Assembly (NCBI GenBank): GCA_900545185.1
Contig: UQYH01000113.1
Location: forward strand, 1-6,947
Direction: 5' to 3'
Length of the DNA stretch: 6,947 bases
From: an uncultured Eubacteriales bacterium
GTDB lineage: Bacteria; Bacillota; Clostridia; UBA1381; UBA9506
Part shown: piece after piece, positions 1-5,856 of the stretch
Numbering within the stretch: the stretch's first letter is position 1
Layout: each line of letters starts with the position of its first letter
Made by a program: the position numbers and the translations under genes
Notes under the pieces: generated by a model
Told to the model about the DNA's origin: nothing
Databases searched by the model: none
The model's input: the letters and a program-made list of their open reading frames with translations, nothing else

Positions 1-79
1 ATTTTTAAAAACTTGAGCCAAAACGCCAAAAACCTGCATGTATATTACTTTCAATAATTCTTCTTTCACATCTGCGGAC

Positions 80-117
80 AAAAAAACAGCAAGCACAAAT
101 GTGCTCGCTGTTTTTTT
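80..117 (-). terminator. Rho-independent terminator of the tRNA-Gly gene, usable in both directions
   Basis: Seen directly: the arms AACAGC-A-AGCAC and GTGCT-C-GCTGTT form a hairpin of about 11 pairs with one internal A/C mismatch and a very short loop. It has seven A on the left (80-86) and seven T on the right (111-117), so each strand reads as a stem followed by a U-run. On the minus strand it starts where the tRNA CCA ends, so it most likely ends the tRNA transcript. It would also stop rightward transcription entering from before position 1. Confidence 0.9.
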
Positions 118-191
118 GGAGCGGGAAACGAGATTCGAACTCGCAACGTTCACCTTGGGAAGGTGACGCTCTACCGTTGAGCCATTCCCGC
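117..191 (-). tRNA. tRNA-Gly, anticodon CCC
   Basis: The minus strand folds as a complete 75-base cloverleaf with an encoded CCA. The acceptor stem is GCGGGAA pairing with TTCCCGC, the D arm is GCTC...GAGC, the anticodon stem is TCACC/GGTGA, and the T arm is GCGAG-TTCGAAT-CTCGT. The anticodon loop TTCCCAA places CCC at positions 34-36, which reads the glycine codon GGG. The discriminator base is U, as is usual for bacterial tRNA-Gly. It has its own promoter upstream (205-233) and a terminator directly behind it (80-117), so it looks like a single-gene transcription unit. The open frame that crosses this region on the same strand is a by-product of the tRNA and is not a gene. Confidence 0.97.
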
Positions 192-204
192 ATCAACAAA
201 ACTT

Positions 205-233
205 ATTGTAACATGTTTTTTTCATTTTGTCAA
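205..233 (-). promoter_or_regulatory. Sigma-A promoter of tRNA-Gly
   Basis: On the minus strand TTGACA (233-228) and TACAAT (210-205) are separated by exactly 17 bases. A TG one base before the -10 makes it an extended -10. The -35 is perfect and the -10 has five of six consensus bases. The predicted start near 198 leaves only about 7 bases before the mature tRNA end. This strength suits a constitutive stable-RNA gene. Confidence 0.9.
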
Positions 234-258
234 GACCCGAACCAATTTTTTCATATGT

Positions 259-292
259 TGTAGGTGCGGCAAGCTGCTTGCCGCACCCCTAA
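259..292. repeat. GC-rich palindrome, possible dispersed intergenic repeat (copy 1)
   Basis: GGTGCGGCAAG (263-273) and CTTGCCGCACC (277-287) are perfect inverted 11-base arms around a CTG loop. The outer bases TGTAGG and CCCCTA extend the symmetry with a small bulge. It stands out from AT-rich surroundings and lies between the stop of the HD gene (305) and the tRNA promoter. There is no T-run on either side, so it is not a standard intrinsic terminator, although it could still stabilise the 3' end of the operon mRNA. A second palindrome with a similar TGTAGG edge and a 3-base loop lies at 3393-3419. I infer, without a genome search, that both belong to one dispersed family. Confidence 0.7.
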
Positions 293-304
293 GTCCGATA
301 CATT

Positions 305-886
305 TTATTTACCTTCCAAAAAGTATGTAGCCTCCATATCGGCTGTATGAAGTGCAAATCCGAGCGGATACATTTCAAAGCTTTTGCCGACATTCCGTTT
401 GCTTTCATCCTCCGAAAATCCCATATGATAACGGATGGCAAAGGCTTCTTCACGCGTCAGCCGCATAAATCCGGTAATGATGTAAACCGATTTTTCGCCG
501 TGACCGTACGGCATCGGGTCGTCATATTCATACACCGCCACGGTCTTCCATTTTCCGTCCTTATCCTTAACATTACGCGTACCTTCGTGATAACAATTGA
601 TCTTACACAAATCATGTAAAAGCGAAACAACAGCAATCGTTTCATCCGAAGCCGTCAGCCCGTATAATTCGTTAACGCGCGGCCGTTCCATATAGTCTTT
701 TAAACAATCGTAAACATTTACGCTGTGCTCCACCAAGCCACCGGCATACGAGCCATGAAAACGTGTACTGGCCGGTGCCGTAAAAAAGTCGCTTGAAGGC
801 GAGCACAAGTATTCCAGCAATCTGTCTGCTCCTTCGCGGTGAATATGTTCTTTATAAATTTCAATAAATTCATCTTTATTTGTCAC
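305..886 (-). CDS. HD-domain metal-dependent hydrolase, substrate unknown
   Basis: The 193-residue protein carries the metal-binding pattern of the HD phosphohydrolase superfamily: H54 in GGLVEH, H91-D92 in LLHDLCK, H129 in GHGE, H154 in IRYHMG and D183 in HTADM. A complete ligand set argues for an active enzyme that hydrolyses a phosphate ester or nucleotide. I do not recognise the substrate. Similar HD proteins occur in Firmicutes and phages and are usually left as hypothetical hydrolases. No signal peptide or membrane segment is seen, so it is probably cytoplasmic. The start is a GTG at 886, supported by a perfect AGGAGG (900-895) 8 bases upstream. The first 11 bases overlap the end of the SDR gene, which suggests translational coupling as the last gene of the pncB operon. 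Its membership in a nicotinate-salvage operon hints at a nucleotide substrate, but that is inference only. Confidence 0.88.
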   Translation of the reverse strand: MTNKDEFIEIYKEHIHREGADRLLEYLCSPSSDFFTAPASTRFHGSYAGGLVEHSVNVYDCLKDYMERPRVNELYGLTASDETIAVVSLLHDLCKINCYHEGTRNVKDKDGKWKTVAVYEYDDPMPYGHGEKSVYIITGFMRLTREEAFAIRYHMGFSEDESKRNVGKSFEMYPLGFALHTADMEATYFLEGK

Positions 887-1655
887 AATTTTTTCCTCCT
901 GACGCTGAACGTTGTCTGGGTGCCTGAATCACGTATGCCAAAGAAAGCAGAGCGCAATCCGGCAAAAAGCGTGTTAAAAACCGTCCCAGCTTAAAGGCCA
1001 AACCCGGCACAATCACCGTTTTGCCGCGAAAAAGCTTTTTAAGCGCATAACGGGCTACCGATTCACTTTTTTTGCCGATGGGTGTAAAATCCACCCCGGC
1101 CACTTCTTCAAATTCTGTTTTAACCGGCCCGGGGCACAAGGCCGATACCACCACACGGCTTTTGCGTTTTTTTAAGCCTTTGGCCACCGAACGGGTTAAA
1201 TTCAGCGTATAGGCTTTAGAGGCATAGTAGCCGTCCAAAAGCGGCCCACCCGGCATAAATCCGGCCGCCGAGGCAACATTTAATATATAGCCGCTGTCAC
1301 GCCGAACAAAATCCCGTACAAACAGCTTGGTTAAAATGTGCATTGCCCGACTGTTAACCGCCAGCATTTTCAGTTCCTGTTCCAAATCTGTTTCCAAAAA
1401 ATCGCCGAACACGCCAAAACCGGCATTGTTGATTAAAACATCAATCTCCCCTGCTGCTTCATACAGCGCATAACAATCCTCTGTTTTGGAAAGGTCAAAG
1501 CATAAAATTTCGGCCTTGCCGGGCAATTCCCCGGCCAGCTTTTCCAAACGCTCCCTGCGCCGCGCCGTTAAAATCACATCATATCCCATCGCCGACAAAA
1601 GCCGCGCCATATCCCGACCCATGCCGGAGCTGGCGCCGGTTACCAAAGCACGCAT
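876..1655 (-). CDS. Short-chain dehydrogenase/reductase (SDR family, NAD(P)-dependent)
   Basis: The 259-residue protein is a classical SDR with a Rossmann fold starting at residue 2. It has the cofactor motif TGASSGMG (6-13), NNAG (76-79), the structural N101, the catalytic S129, Y143 and K147 (YYASK), and CPGPVKTEF (174-182). Basic residues after the second strand (ARRRERL, 31-37) favour NADP(H) over NAD(H). The substrate cannot be told from sequence. The C-terminal part (about 220-245) is hydrophobic and may bind substrate or membrane. The frame can be extended to a GTG at 1682, but that codon lies inside pncB and lacks a good ribosome site. The ATG at 1655 has AGGAG 9 bases upstream, directly after the pncB stop (1672-1674), so I chose it. 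It is the middle gene of the pncB-SDR-HD operon. Confidence 0.92.
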   Translation of the reverse strand: MRALVTGASSGMGRDMARLLSAMGYDVILTARRRERLEKLAGELPGKAEILCFDLSKTEDCYALYEAAGEIDVLINNAGFGVFGDFLETDLEQELKMLAVNSRAMHILTKLFVRDFVRRDSGYILNVASAAGFMPGGPLLDGYYASKAYTLNLTRSVAKGLKKRKSRVVVSALCPGPVKTEFEEVAGVDFTPIGKKSESVARYALKKLFRGKTVIVPGLAFKLGRFLTRFLPDCALLSLAYVIQAPRQRSASGGKNCDK

Positions 1656-1664
1656 ACGGGCACT

Positions 1665-1669
1665 CTCCT
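1665..1669 (-). promoter_or_regulatory. Ribosome binding site that decides the SDR start
   Basis: AGGAG on the minus strand sits 9 bases before the ATG at 1655 and just after the TAA of pncB. It supports the ATG over the upstream in-frame GTG at 1682, which would give an atypical extension of nine residues before the Rossmann strand. Confidence 0.8.
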
Positions 1670-1671
1670 GT

Positions 1672-3120
1672 TTAAGCTTCACTCGAATATTTTTCCAAAA
1701 GCTCTTCTTTCATTTTCCAAAGCTTGGGTGATAAATCCACATAATATTTATGCGGATTTTCAAACCGCTTCACTTCATTCCATAATTTATCAATTTGATC
1801 TGCACAATAGGCTTTTAGTGTATGCACATCCGGGCAGTTGTATACGCATTTTCCATCTTTAAAGATTTGAACCAGCATTTTTTTAGAAGTAAAATTGCTG
1901 ACCTTTTTCCGTTTCCAGGTATGCTCCGGGTCAAAAATTTCATATGGCTCGTCATCACAAATTTCTTCATCAAACAGCGTAATCACATCGGCAATGGCTT
2001 CACCCGTTTCGTTGGAATATAAACGGTGTACCTGTTTAAAACCTGGATTGGTAATTTTCGATGTATTTTCACTGATTTTAATTTTCGGGATGATCTCCCC
2101 GTCCTTTTCCACGGCCGCCAGCTTATAAACACCGCCGAACACAGGCTCCGAACGTGAGGTAATCAAGCGCTCACCCACACCGTACATATCAATCTGCGCA
2201 CCCTGCATCAGCGTATCACGAATGATATATTCATCCAAAGAATTTGAAACCGTAATCGTACAATCGGGAAAACCGGCATCATCCAGCATTTTTCTCACCT
2301 TTTGGGTTAAATACGTGATGTCACCGCTGTCAATGCGGATGCCCTTGGGACGGTACCCTTTCGGCACAACCACTTCATTAAATACACGGATGGCATTGGG
2401 AATCCCCGATTTAAGCACATTGTAGGTATCCACCAGCAAAATGCAGTTATCCGGGTAAATTTCAGCGTATGCGCGGAAAGCATCATATTCCGTGTCGAAC
2501 AGCTGCACCCAGCTGTGCGCCATAGTGCCAAGCGCCGGAATCCCATAGTTACGATCCGAAATTGCACAGGCCGTGCCGCTGCACCCGGCAATGTATGCCG
2601 CACGTGCGCCCAGCATAGCACCGTGATAGCCCTGTGCACGACGCGAACCAAACTCCATAACACTGCGCCCGTTCGCCGCACGCACAATACGGTTTGCTTT
2701 GGTGGCAATCAGCGATTGATGGTTCACCGTTAACAAAATCATCGTTTCCACAAACTGTGCCTGAATAATAGGGCCGCGTACCGTTACAATCGGCTCCATG
2801 GGGAAAATCGGTGTTCCCTCCGGCATGCACCAAATATCACAGCAAAACTCAAAATTTTCAAGATAGGTTAAAAAACCCTCGTCAAAAATTTGTTTGCTGC
2901 GCAGATAGGCAATATCCTCTTCATCAAATTTCAAATTTTGAATGTAGTCAATCAGCTGCTCTACCCCCACCATAATGGCAAAGCCGCCGTCATCCGGCAC
3001 CTTGCGGAAGAACATATCAAAATAAGCAATTTTATCTTGAAAGCCCTCCACAAAATATCCGTTCGCCATGGTAAATTCATAAAAATCCACCAGCATGGTT
3101 AAGTTCAGTTTTTCTAACAC
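1672..3120 (-). CDS. pncB: Nicotinate phosphoribosyltransferase (NAPRTase)
   Basis: This enzyme converts nicotinate, PRPP and ATP to nicotinate mononucleotide, the entry step of the Preiss-Handler NAD salvage pathway in the cytoplasm. The 482-residue product has the family hallmarks in order: an N-terminal TMLVDFYEFTMANGYF, EFGSRRAQG (156-164), GTMAHS with the histidine H202 expected to be phosphorylated, VDTYNVLKSGIPNA (230-243), the PRPP/phosphate-binding RIDSGD (262-267), GVGERLITS (314-322), and a KITNPGFKQVHRLY segment. The length is normal. The start is uncertain within 21 bases. GTG 3141 has no ribosome site, and ATG 3129 sits directly against GAAAGGG. GTG 3120 lies 9 bases beyond that site and is preferred. 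It is first in the operon with the SDR and HD genes, behind a promoter at 3174-3202 and divergent from parA. Confidence 0.95.
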   Translation of the reverse strand: MLEKLNLTMLVDFYEFTMANGYFVEGFQDKIAYFDMFFRKVPDDGGFAIMVGVEQLIDYIQNLKFDEEDIAYLRSKQIFDEGFLTYLENFEFCCDIWCMPEGTPIFPMEPIVTVRGPIIQAQFVETMILLTVNHQSLIATKANRIVRAANGRSVMEFGSRRAQGYHGAMLGARAAYIAGCSGTACAISDRNYGIPALGTMAHSWVQLFDTEYDAFRAYAEIYPDNCILLVDTYNVLKSGIPNAIRVFNEVVVPKGYRPKGIRIDSGDITYLTQKVRKMLDDAGFPDCTITVSNSLDEYIIRDTLMQGAQIDMYGVGERLITSRSEPVFGGVYKLAAVEKDGEIIPKIKISENTSKITNPGFKQVHRLYSNETGEAIADVITLFDEEICDDEPYEIFDPEHTWKRKKVSNFTSKKMLVQIFKDGKCVYNCPDVHTLKAYCADQIDKLWNEVKRFENPHKYYVDLSPKLWKMKEELLEKYSSEA

Positions 3121-3129
3121 ATGATTCAT

Positions 3130-3136
3130 CCCTTTC
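3130..3136 (-). promoter_or_regulatory. Ribosome binding site that decides the pncB start
   Basis: The minus-strand GAAAGGG matches the left part of the anti-Shine-Dalgarno complement GAAAGGAGG. It touches the ATG at 3129, which is too close for initiation, but lies 9 bases before the in-frame GTG at 3120. The choice of GTG 3120 rests on this spacing. If ATG 3129 is used instead, the protein gains three residues. Confidence 0.55.
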
Positions 3137-3173
3137 GGCACGTTGTTTGTGATTTTTTTACCTATTACCCTTT

Positions 3174-3202
3174 ATTATACGACAAACAGCCGCTTAATTC
3201 AA
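3174..3202 (-). promoter_or_regulatory. Sigma-A promoter of the pncB-SDR-HD operon
   Basis: On the minus strand TTGAAT (3202-3197) and a perfect TATAAT (3179-3174) are spaced by 17 bases. Transcription would begin near 3167, leaving a leader of roughly 45 bases before the pncB start. An AT-only stretch just upstream (3214-3230) could act as an UP element. I see no operator palindrome across the promoter itself. Confidence 0.75.
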
Positions 3203-3257
3203 CCAAAAGAGGAAATTTTTTAAAAAATAATCAAAATTTCTTTTTCTTTCGCGCAAT

Positions 3258-3276
3258 TTATGGTATAATGAACACA
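3258..3276 (+). repeat. 19-base promoter repeat R1 with extended -10 TGGTATAAT
   Basis: TTATGGTATAATGAACACA contains a perfect -10 (3264-3269) preceded by TG, so it can act as an extended -10 promoter for parA. No good -35 is visible. It matches R3 at 17 of 19 positions and the inverted copy R2 at 16 of 19. The symmetry with R2 continues inward, with ACCT (3278-3281) opposite AGGT (3296-3299), so transcripts starting further upstream could form a long hairpin here. Confidence 0.75.
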
Positions 3277-3299
3277 TACCTTAATAATTTTTAATAGGT

Positions 3300-3318
3300 T
3301 GTGTTCATTGCACCACAA
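3300..3318 (-). repeat. 19-base repeat R2, inverted copy with degraded -10
   Basis: Read on the minus strand this is TTGTGGTGCAATGAACACA, 16 of 19 identical to R1 and to R3. The -10 hexamer has become TGCAAT, so it is probably not a promoter. R2 can pair with R1 to its left (about 18 pairs over 3261-3281 and 3296-3315) or with R3 to its right (3300-3320 with 3347-3367, two mismatches and one wobble). These pairings exclude each other. Confidence 0.75.
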
Positions 3319-3348
3319 TTTTCTTTGAATTTATTTTCAATTGGATAA

Positions 3349-3367
3349 TTGTGGTATAATAAACACA
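3349..3367 (+). repeat. 19-base promoter repeat R3 with extended -10 TGGTATAAT
   Basis: TTGTGGTATAATAAACACA carries a perfect -10 (3355-3360) with an upstream TG, and a predicted transcription start near 3367. It is the nearest promoter candidate to parA and would give a leader of about 94 bases. The -35 region is weak, with only TTTTCA at non-optimal spacing, so activity would depend on the extended -10. It is a direct copy of R1 placed 91 bases downstream. Confidence 0.75.
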
Positions 3368-3392
3368 GTTGTATAAACGTTTCACATTCTTT

Positions 3393-3419
3393 CGGGAGGA
3401 GCAGAGCCCCTCCCCTACA
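3393..3419. repeat. GC-rich palindrome in the parA leader (copy 2)
   Basis: GGGAGGAGC (3394-3402) and GCCCCTCCC (3406-3414) form a 9-pair stem with one A/C mismatch around an AGA loop. The element ends in CCTACA, which is the TGTAGG edge of the element at 259-292 read from the other strand. It lies in the predicted parA 5' leader, about 28 bases before the ribosome site, and has no T-run. It may be a dispersed repeat or a leader hairpin affecting mRNA stability or translation. Confidence 0.65.
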
Positions 3420-3460
3420 CAAAACAACAAGAAATAGGCAAAAGGAAGGAAAATATATAC

Positions 3461-4246
3461 ATGGCGAAGGTAATTGCTGTTGCAAATCAAAAAGGCGGTG
3501 TTGGAAAAACCACAACAGCCGTGAATTTGGCCGCCTGTATTGGTGCGCAAAAGAAAAAAACGCTTTTAATCGATTTCGATCCGCAGGGTAATGCCGGCAG
3601 CGGCGTTGGTGTGGATAAGAAAAGTGTTGAAGCATCGGTTTATGATGTTTTAATTAACAATACACCGATAGAGGATACCATTATAGAAACCAAAAGCAAA
3701 AATTTAAGCCTTTGCCCGGCTACCATAGATTTGGCAGGCGCCGAGGTAGAGCTTGTTTCGATGGAGCATCGGAACTATATATTAAAAGAAGCCATTCAGC
3801 CCATTCGGGACGCATACGATTTTATTATTATAGACTGTCCGCCCTCCTTAGGCCTTTTAACGTTAAATGCCTTTGCCGCGGCCGATAGTCTGCTGGTGCC
3901 GATTCAATGCGAATATTATGCGCTGGAGGGGCTTTCGATGCTGACAAAAACCGTAAAAGACTTAAAAGAGGGCTTAAATCCCGATTTGGTTTTTGAAGGC
4001 ATTTTATTAACGATGTATGACGTGCGGACAAACCTTTCCAATCAGGTTATGGAGGAAGTGAAAAAATACTTCCCCAACAGCGTGTGCAAAACGGTCATTC
4101 CGCGTAATGTGCGCCTTTCAGAGGCGCCGAGCTACGGCGAACCGATAATAACCTACGATAAATTTTCAAAGGGAGCGCGCAGCTATAGTAAGCTTGCAAA
4201 AGAAATTATTAAGAACAATACGAAAAAGGAGTCTGAAAATTCATGA
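3461..4246 (+). CDS. parA: Chromosome-partitioning ATPase ParA (Soj)
   Basis: ParA is a deviant-Walker ATPase that binds DNA non-specifically as an ATP dimer. With ParB bound at parS, it helps segregate replication origins and, as Soj, influences DnaA activity. The 261-residue protein shows the deviant P-loop KGGVGKTT (11-18) with the signature lysine K11, the A' motif DFDPQGN (38-44), the Walker B-like IIIDCPPS (122-129), and IPRNVRLSEAPSYG (213-226), typical of the chromosomal Soj group. It has no N-terminal DNA-binding extension, which argues against a plasmid type Ia ParA. The ATG at 3461 follows AAAGGAAGGA with a 10-base spacer. The gene overlaps parB by 4 bases (ATGA), so the two are translated together. 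Two candidate promoters (R1, R3) and a hairpin lie upstream. Confidence 0.96.
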   Translation: MAKVIAVANQKGGVGKTTTAVNLAACIGAQKKKTLLIDFDPQGNAGSGVGVDKKSVEASVYDVLINNTPIEDTIIETKSKNLSLCPATIDLAGAEVELVSMEHRNYILKEAIQPIRDAYDFIIIDCPPSLGLLTLNAFAAADSLLVPIQCEYYALEGLSMLTKTVKDLKEGLNPDLVFEGILLTMYDVRTNLSNQVMEEVKKYFPNSVCKTVIPRNVRLSEAPSYGEPIITYDKFSKGARSYSKLAKEIIKNNTKKESENS

Positions 4247-5094
4247 AAAAGGGCTTAGGAAAAGGGCTGGGCGCTTTATATAACACAGAAGAAGCCATCG
4301 ATTCGGTATCGGAACAGGTGCTGGAGCTTAAAGTATCGCAAATTGAGCCGAACAAAAGCCAGCCGCGTACGGAATTTGACCGCGACAAGCTGGAAATTTT
4401 GGCGGATTCCATTAAAAAATACGGTGTTTTACAGCCGATTGTTGTCAAAAAGCTGGATAACGGCTTTTATAAAATCATCGCCGGAGAACGCCGCTGGCGC
4501 GCCTCAAAATTGGCCGGAATTGATAAAATCCCCGTTGTGGTGCGCGATTATGATGATAAAGAGACTATGGAAATTGCCCTGGTTGAAAATTTGCAGCGTG
4601 AGGATTTGAATCCGTTTGAAGAAGCGCGCGGTTATCGCGAATTGATGGATTTGTTCTCTATGACGCAGGAACAGGTTGCGCAGCGTGTCGGCAAAAGCCG
4701 TTCGGCCGTGGCCAACAGCATTCGCCTGCTTTCGCTTTGCGATGAAATTAAAAGCTTTGTGCTGAAAAAGGAACTGACCGTCGGTCACGTCCGTGCACTG
4801 CTTGCCACCGATAACGAGGGTGTGCAGCTGATGGCGGCGCGCCGCATTGTGGAGGAAGGCTTAACCGTACGGCAGACAGAAGCGCTGATTAAGTCGCTTT
4901 TGCAAGAAAAAAAGGAGAAAAAAAAGAATCCTGTCGATGAAGAGTTAAAGCGATACCTGGGCACACTGGAAAAAAAGCTGTCGGACAGCTTGGGCACAAA
5001 GGTGACAATTTCAAACAAAAAGAACCGCGGTAAAATTGAAATTGAATATTACAACAACGATGATTTTGAAAGAATCATGAATTTAATTAGTTAA
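4243..5094 (+). CDS. parB: Chromosome-partitioning protein ParB (Spo0J), CTP-dependent DNA clamp
   Basis: ParB loads on parS sites, hydrolyses CTP and slides as a clamp to build the centromere complex that ParA moves. It also recruits SMC condensin. The 283-residue protein begins MKKGLGKGLGALY, the peptide that stimulates the ATPase of ParA. The N-terminal CTP-binding domain has GERRWRA (81-87) and ENLQRE (115-120). A helix-turn-helix follows at about 141-161 (TQEQVAQRVGKSRSAVANSI), and a dimerisation domain at about 232-283 comes after a lysine-rich linker (223-229). The length is typical of chromosomal Spo0J, and the order parA-parB is canonical. The ATG overlaps the parA stop and has AAGGAG 11 bases upstream. 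I found no parS-like palindrome in the window. Confidence 0.96.
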   Translation: MKKGLGKGLGALYNTEEAIDSVSEQVLELKVSQIEPNKSQPRTEFDRDKLEILADSIKKYGVLQPIVVKKLDNGFYKIIAGERRWRASKLAGIDKIPVVVRDYDDKETMEIALVENLQREDLNPFEEARGYRELMDLFSMTQEQVAQRVGKSRSAVANSIRLLSLCDEIKSFVLKKELTVGHVRALLATDNEGVQLMAARRIVEEGLTVRQTEALIKSLLQEKKEKKKNPVDEELKRYLGTLEKKLSDSLGTKVTISNKKNRGKIEIEYYNNDDFERIMNLIS

Positions 5095-5124
5095 TTGTAA
5101 AAATATGGAACTTTAAAAATATAG

Positions 5125-5147
5125 CTGTAATCGATTTACAGAAAATC
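5125..5147. promoter_or_regulatory. Operator-like palindrome between parB and the DUF4446 gene
   Basis: CTGTAATCGATTTACAG (5125-5141) is one base short of the perfect palindrome CTGTAAATCGATTTACAG. The overlapping GATTTACAGAAAATC (5133-5147) matches the CodY consensus AATTTTCWGAAAATT at 12 of 15 positions. GATTTACA recurs at 5156-5163 and AATTTACA at 5212-5219. The region is AT-rich, so chance matches are likely, and no regulator can be named. The stem is too short and lacks a T-run for a terminator. Confidence 0.3.
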
Positions 5148-5194
5148 GGAATATAGATTTACATTTATGAAATTAAAATGAAAATACGCTATGT

Positions 5195-5223
5195 TTTGTG
5201 CGTGATATTTTAATTTACATAAT
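5195..5223 (+). promoter_or_regulatory. Weak promoter candidate for the DUF4446-serS pair
   Basis: TTGTGC (5195-5200) and CATAAT (5218-5223) are 17 bases apart, with three and five consensus matches. A start near 5230 would leave about 19 bases before the ATG at 5249, just enough for the ribosome site GGAG. The 154-base gap after parB, which lacks a terminator, makes both read-through and an internal promoter possible. Confidence 0.35.
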
Positions 5224-5248
5224 ATTTTTACGAAACGGAGCCTTACAA

Positions 5249-5779
5249 ATGGATATACTTGGGTACTTCATCCCACAGGAGCTTTTTGTTTTATACAGTG
5301 TGGCGTTTTGTGCGGTCGGCTTTATTTTTGCATTGATTGCACTGATTGTTGCCCTGCGCGTCAGCCGCCGATCCAAAAAAATATTAAAGGACGGCGCCGG
5401 ACGGGACATCACCGAGGCCATTATCAACTATTACAAAAAGTGCACCGAAATTATGGATGACTATAAACAGGCCGAAGAAAGGCTGCTGCGGCTGGAACGT
5501 GAAAATCGTGCCTGCGCCAAAAAAATCGGCGCGATTCGATACAATGCGTTTGGCGGCAACAATTCTAATTTAAGCTTTGCCGCTGCCATTTTGGATGAAA
5601 ATGATAACGGCTTTGTGCTGAACGGCGTGTATGCGCGCCAGCAAACGGCAACCTATTTAAAGCCGATTCAAAACGGACAGTCGATTTTTGAGCTTTCCGA
5701 TGAGGAACGCGAGGCCATCCGCACCGCACAAATTAACTATGAACATGCCGCCGGCCGCCATAGCGCCGAGGTAAAATAA
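5249..5779 (+). CDS. DUF4446 family membrane-anchored protein, function unknown
   Basis: I recognise the C-terminal core as DUF4446: IGAIRYNAFGGNNSNLSFAA (93-112), then a LDENDNGFVLNGVYAR segment (115-130) and TYLKPIQNGQSIFELSDEE (135-153). The function of the family is unknown. The 176-residue protein has one transmembrane helix near the N-terminus (about 13-37) followed by basic residues (R37, R40, R41, K43, K44). The bulk is therefore expected inside the cell, with a charged coiled-coil-like helix at about 60-95. The frame extends back to a GTG at 5198 with no ribosome site. The ATG at 5249 has GGAG 8 bases upstream and starts at the conserved region, so I chose it. The gene lies between parB and serS, an arrangement I recall from other clostridia. 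That suggests a possible link to chromosome segregation or cell division, but this is inference. Confidence 0.88.
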   Translation: MDILGYFIPQELFVLYSVAFCAVGFIFALIALIVALRVSRRSKKILKDGAGRDITEAIINYYKKCTEIMDDYKQAEERLLRLERENRACAKKIGAIRYNAFGGNNSNLSFAAAILDENDNGFVLNGVYARQQTATYLKPIQNGQSIFELSDEEREAIRTAQINYEHAAGRHSAEVK

Positions 5780-5781
5780 AC

Positions 5782-5801
5782 GTGTCGATGCAGTTCGACA
5801 C
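5782..5801 (+). repeat. Perfect 7-base inverted repeat ahead of serS
   Basis: GTGTCGA (5782-5788) and TCGACAC (5795-5801) can form a hairpin with the loop TGCAGT, starting 2 bases after the DUF4446 stop. No T-run follows, so it is not an intrinsic terminator. It may mark an mRNA processing or stabilising site, or an operator. The leader has no T-box consensus, and the 77-base gap is too short for one. Confidence 0.5.
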
Positions 5802-5856
5802 AGATGTAACAAGATGAAAAAATCAGAAAATCAGATAAGCAGAAAGGGAGAAAAAC

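Noticed and set aside
1..57. Open plus-strand frame ending in TAA at 55-57, possible 3' end of a gene entering from the left
   Set aside because: Only 18 residues (IFKNLSQNAKNLHVYYFQ) with no recognisable motif. AT-rich intergenic DNA can give this by chance.
5..199. 64-residue minus-strand open frame
   Set aside because: It runs through the tRNA-Gly gene and its terminator and has no coding character.
2307..2833. Overlapping open frames of 94 and 133 residues antisense or out of frame within pncB
   Set aside because: They are shadows of a well-supported gene, rich in Cys, Arg and His, with no ribosome sites or family motifs.
3214..3228. AT-only stretch AATTTTTTAAAAAAT scoring 12/15 against a CodY box
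   Set aside because: Composed only of A and T in a very AT-rich region, so the match has little meaning. An UP-element role is as likely.
3340..3370. DnaA-box-like TGTGGTATAA in repeat R3, suggesting an origin next to parA
   Set aside because: It differs from TGTGGATAA by an inserted base, is explained by the extended -10, and there is no cluster of DnaA boxes.
3376..3390. Possible parS site near parA (contains GTTTCAC, the left half of TGTTTCACGTGAAACA)
   Set aside because: The right half (GTGAAAC) is absent, so it is only a half-site. A scan for a CACGTG core elsewhere found only one inside pncB (2601-2606) with non-matching flanks.
4504..5018. Minus-strand open frames within parB
   Set aside because: They lie fully antisense to a clear ParB with no independent start signals, so they are shadow frames.
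5095..5248. Terminator between parB and the DUF4446 gene
   Set aside because: The only stem (CTGTAA/TTACAG) is 6 pairs, AT-rich and not followed by a T-run.
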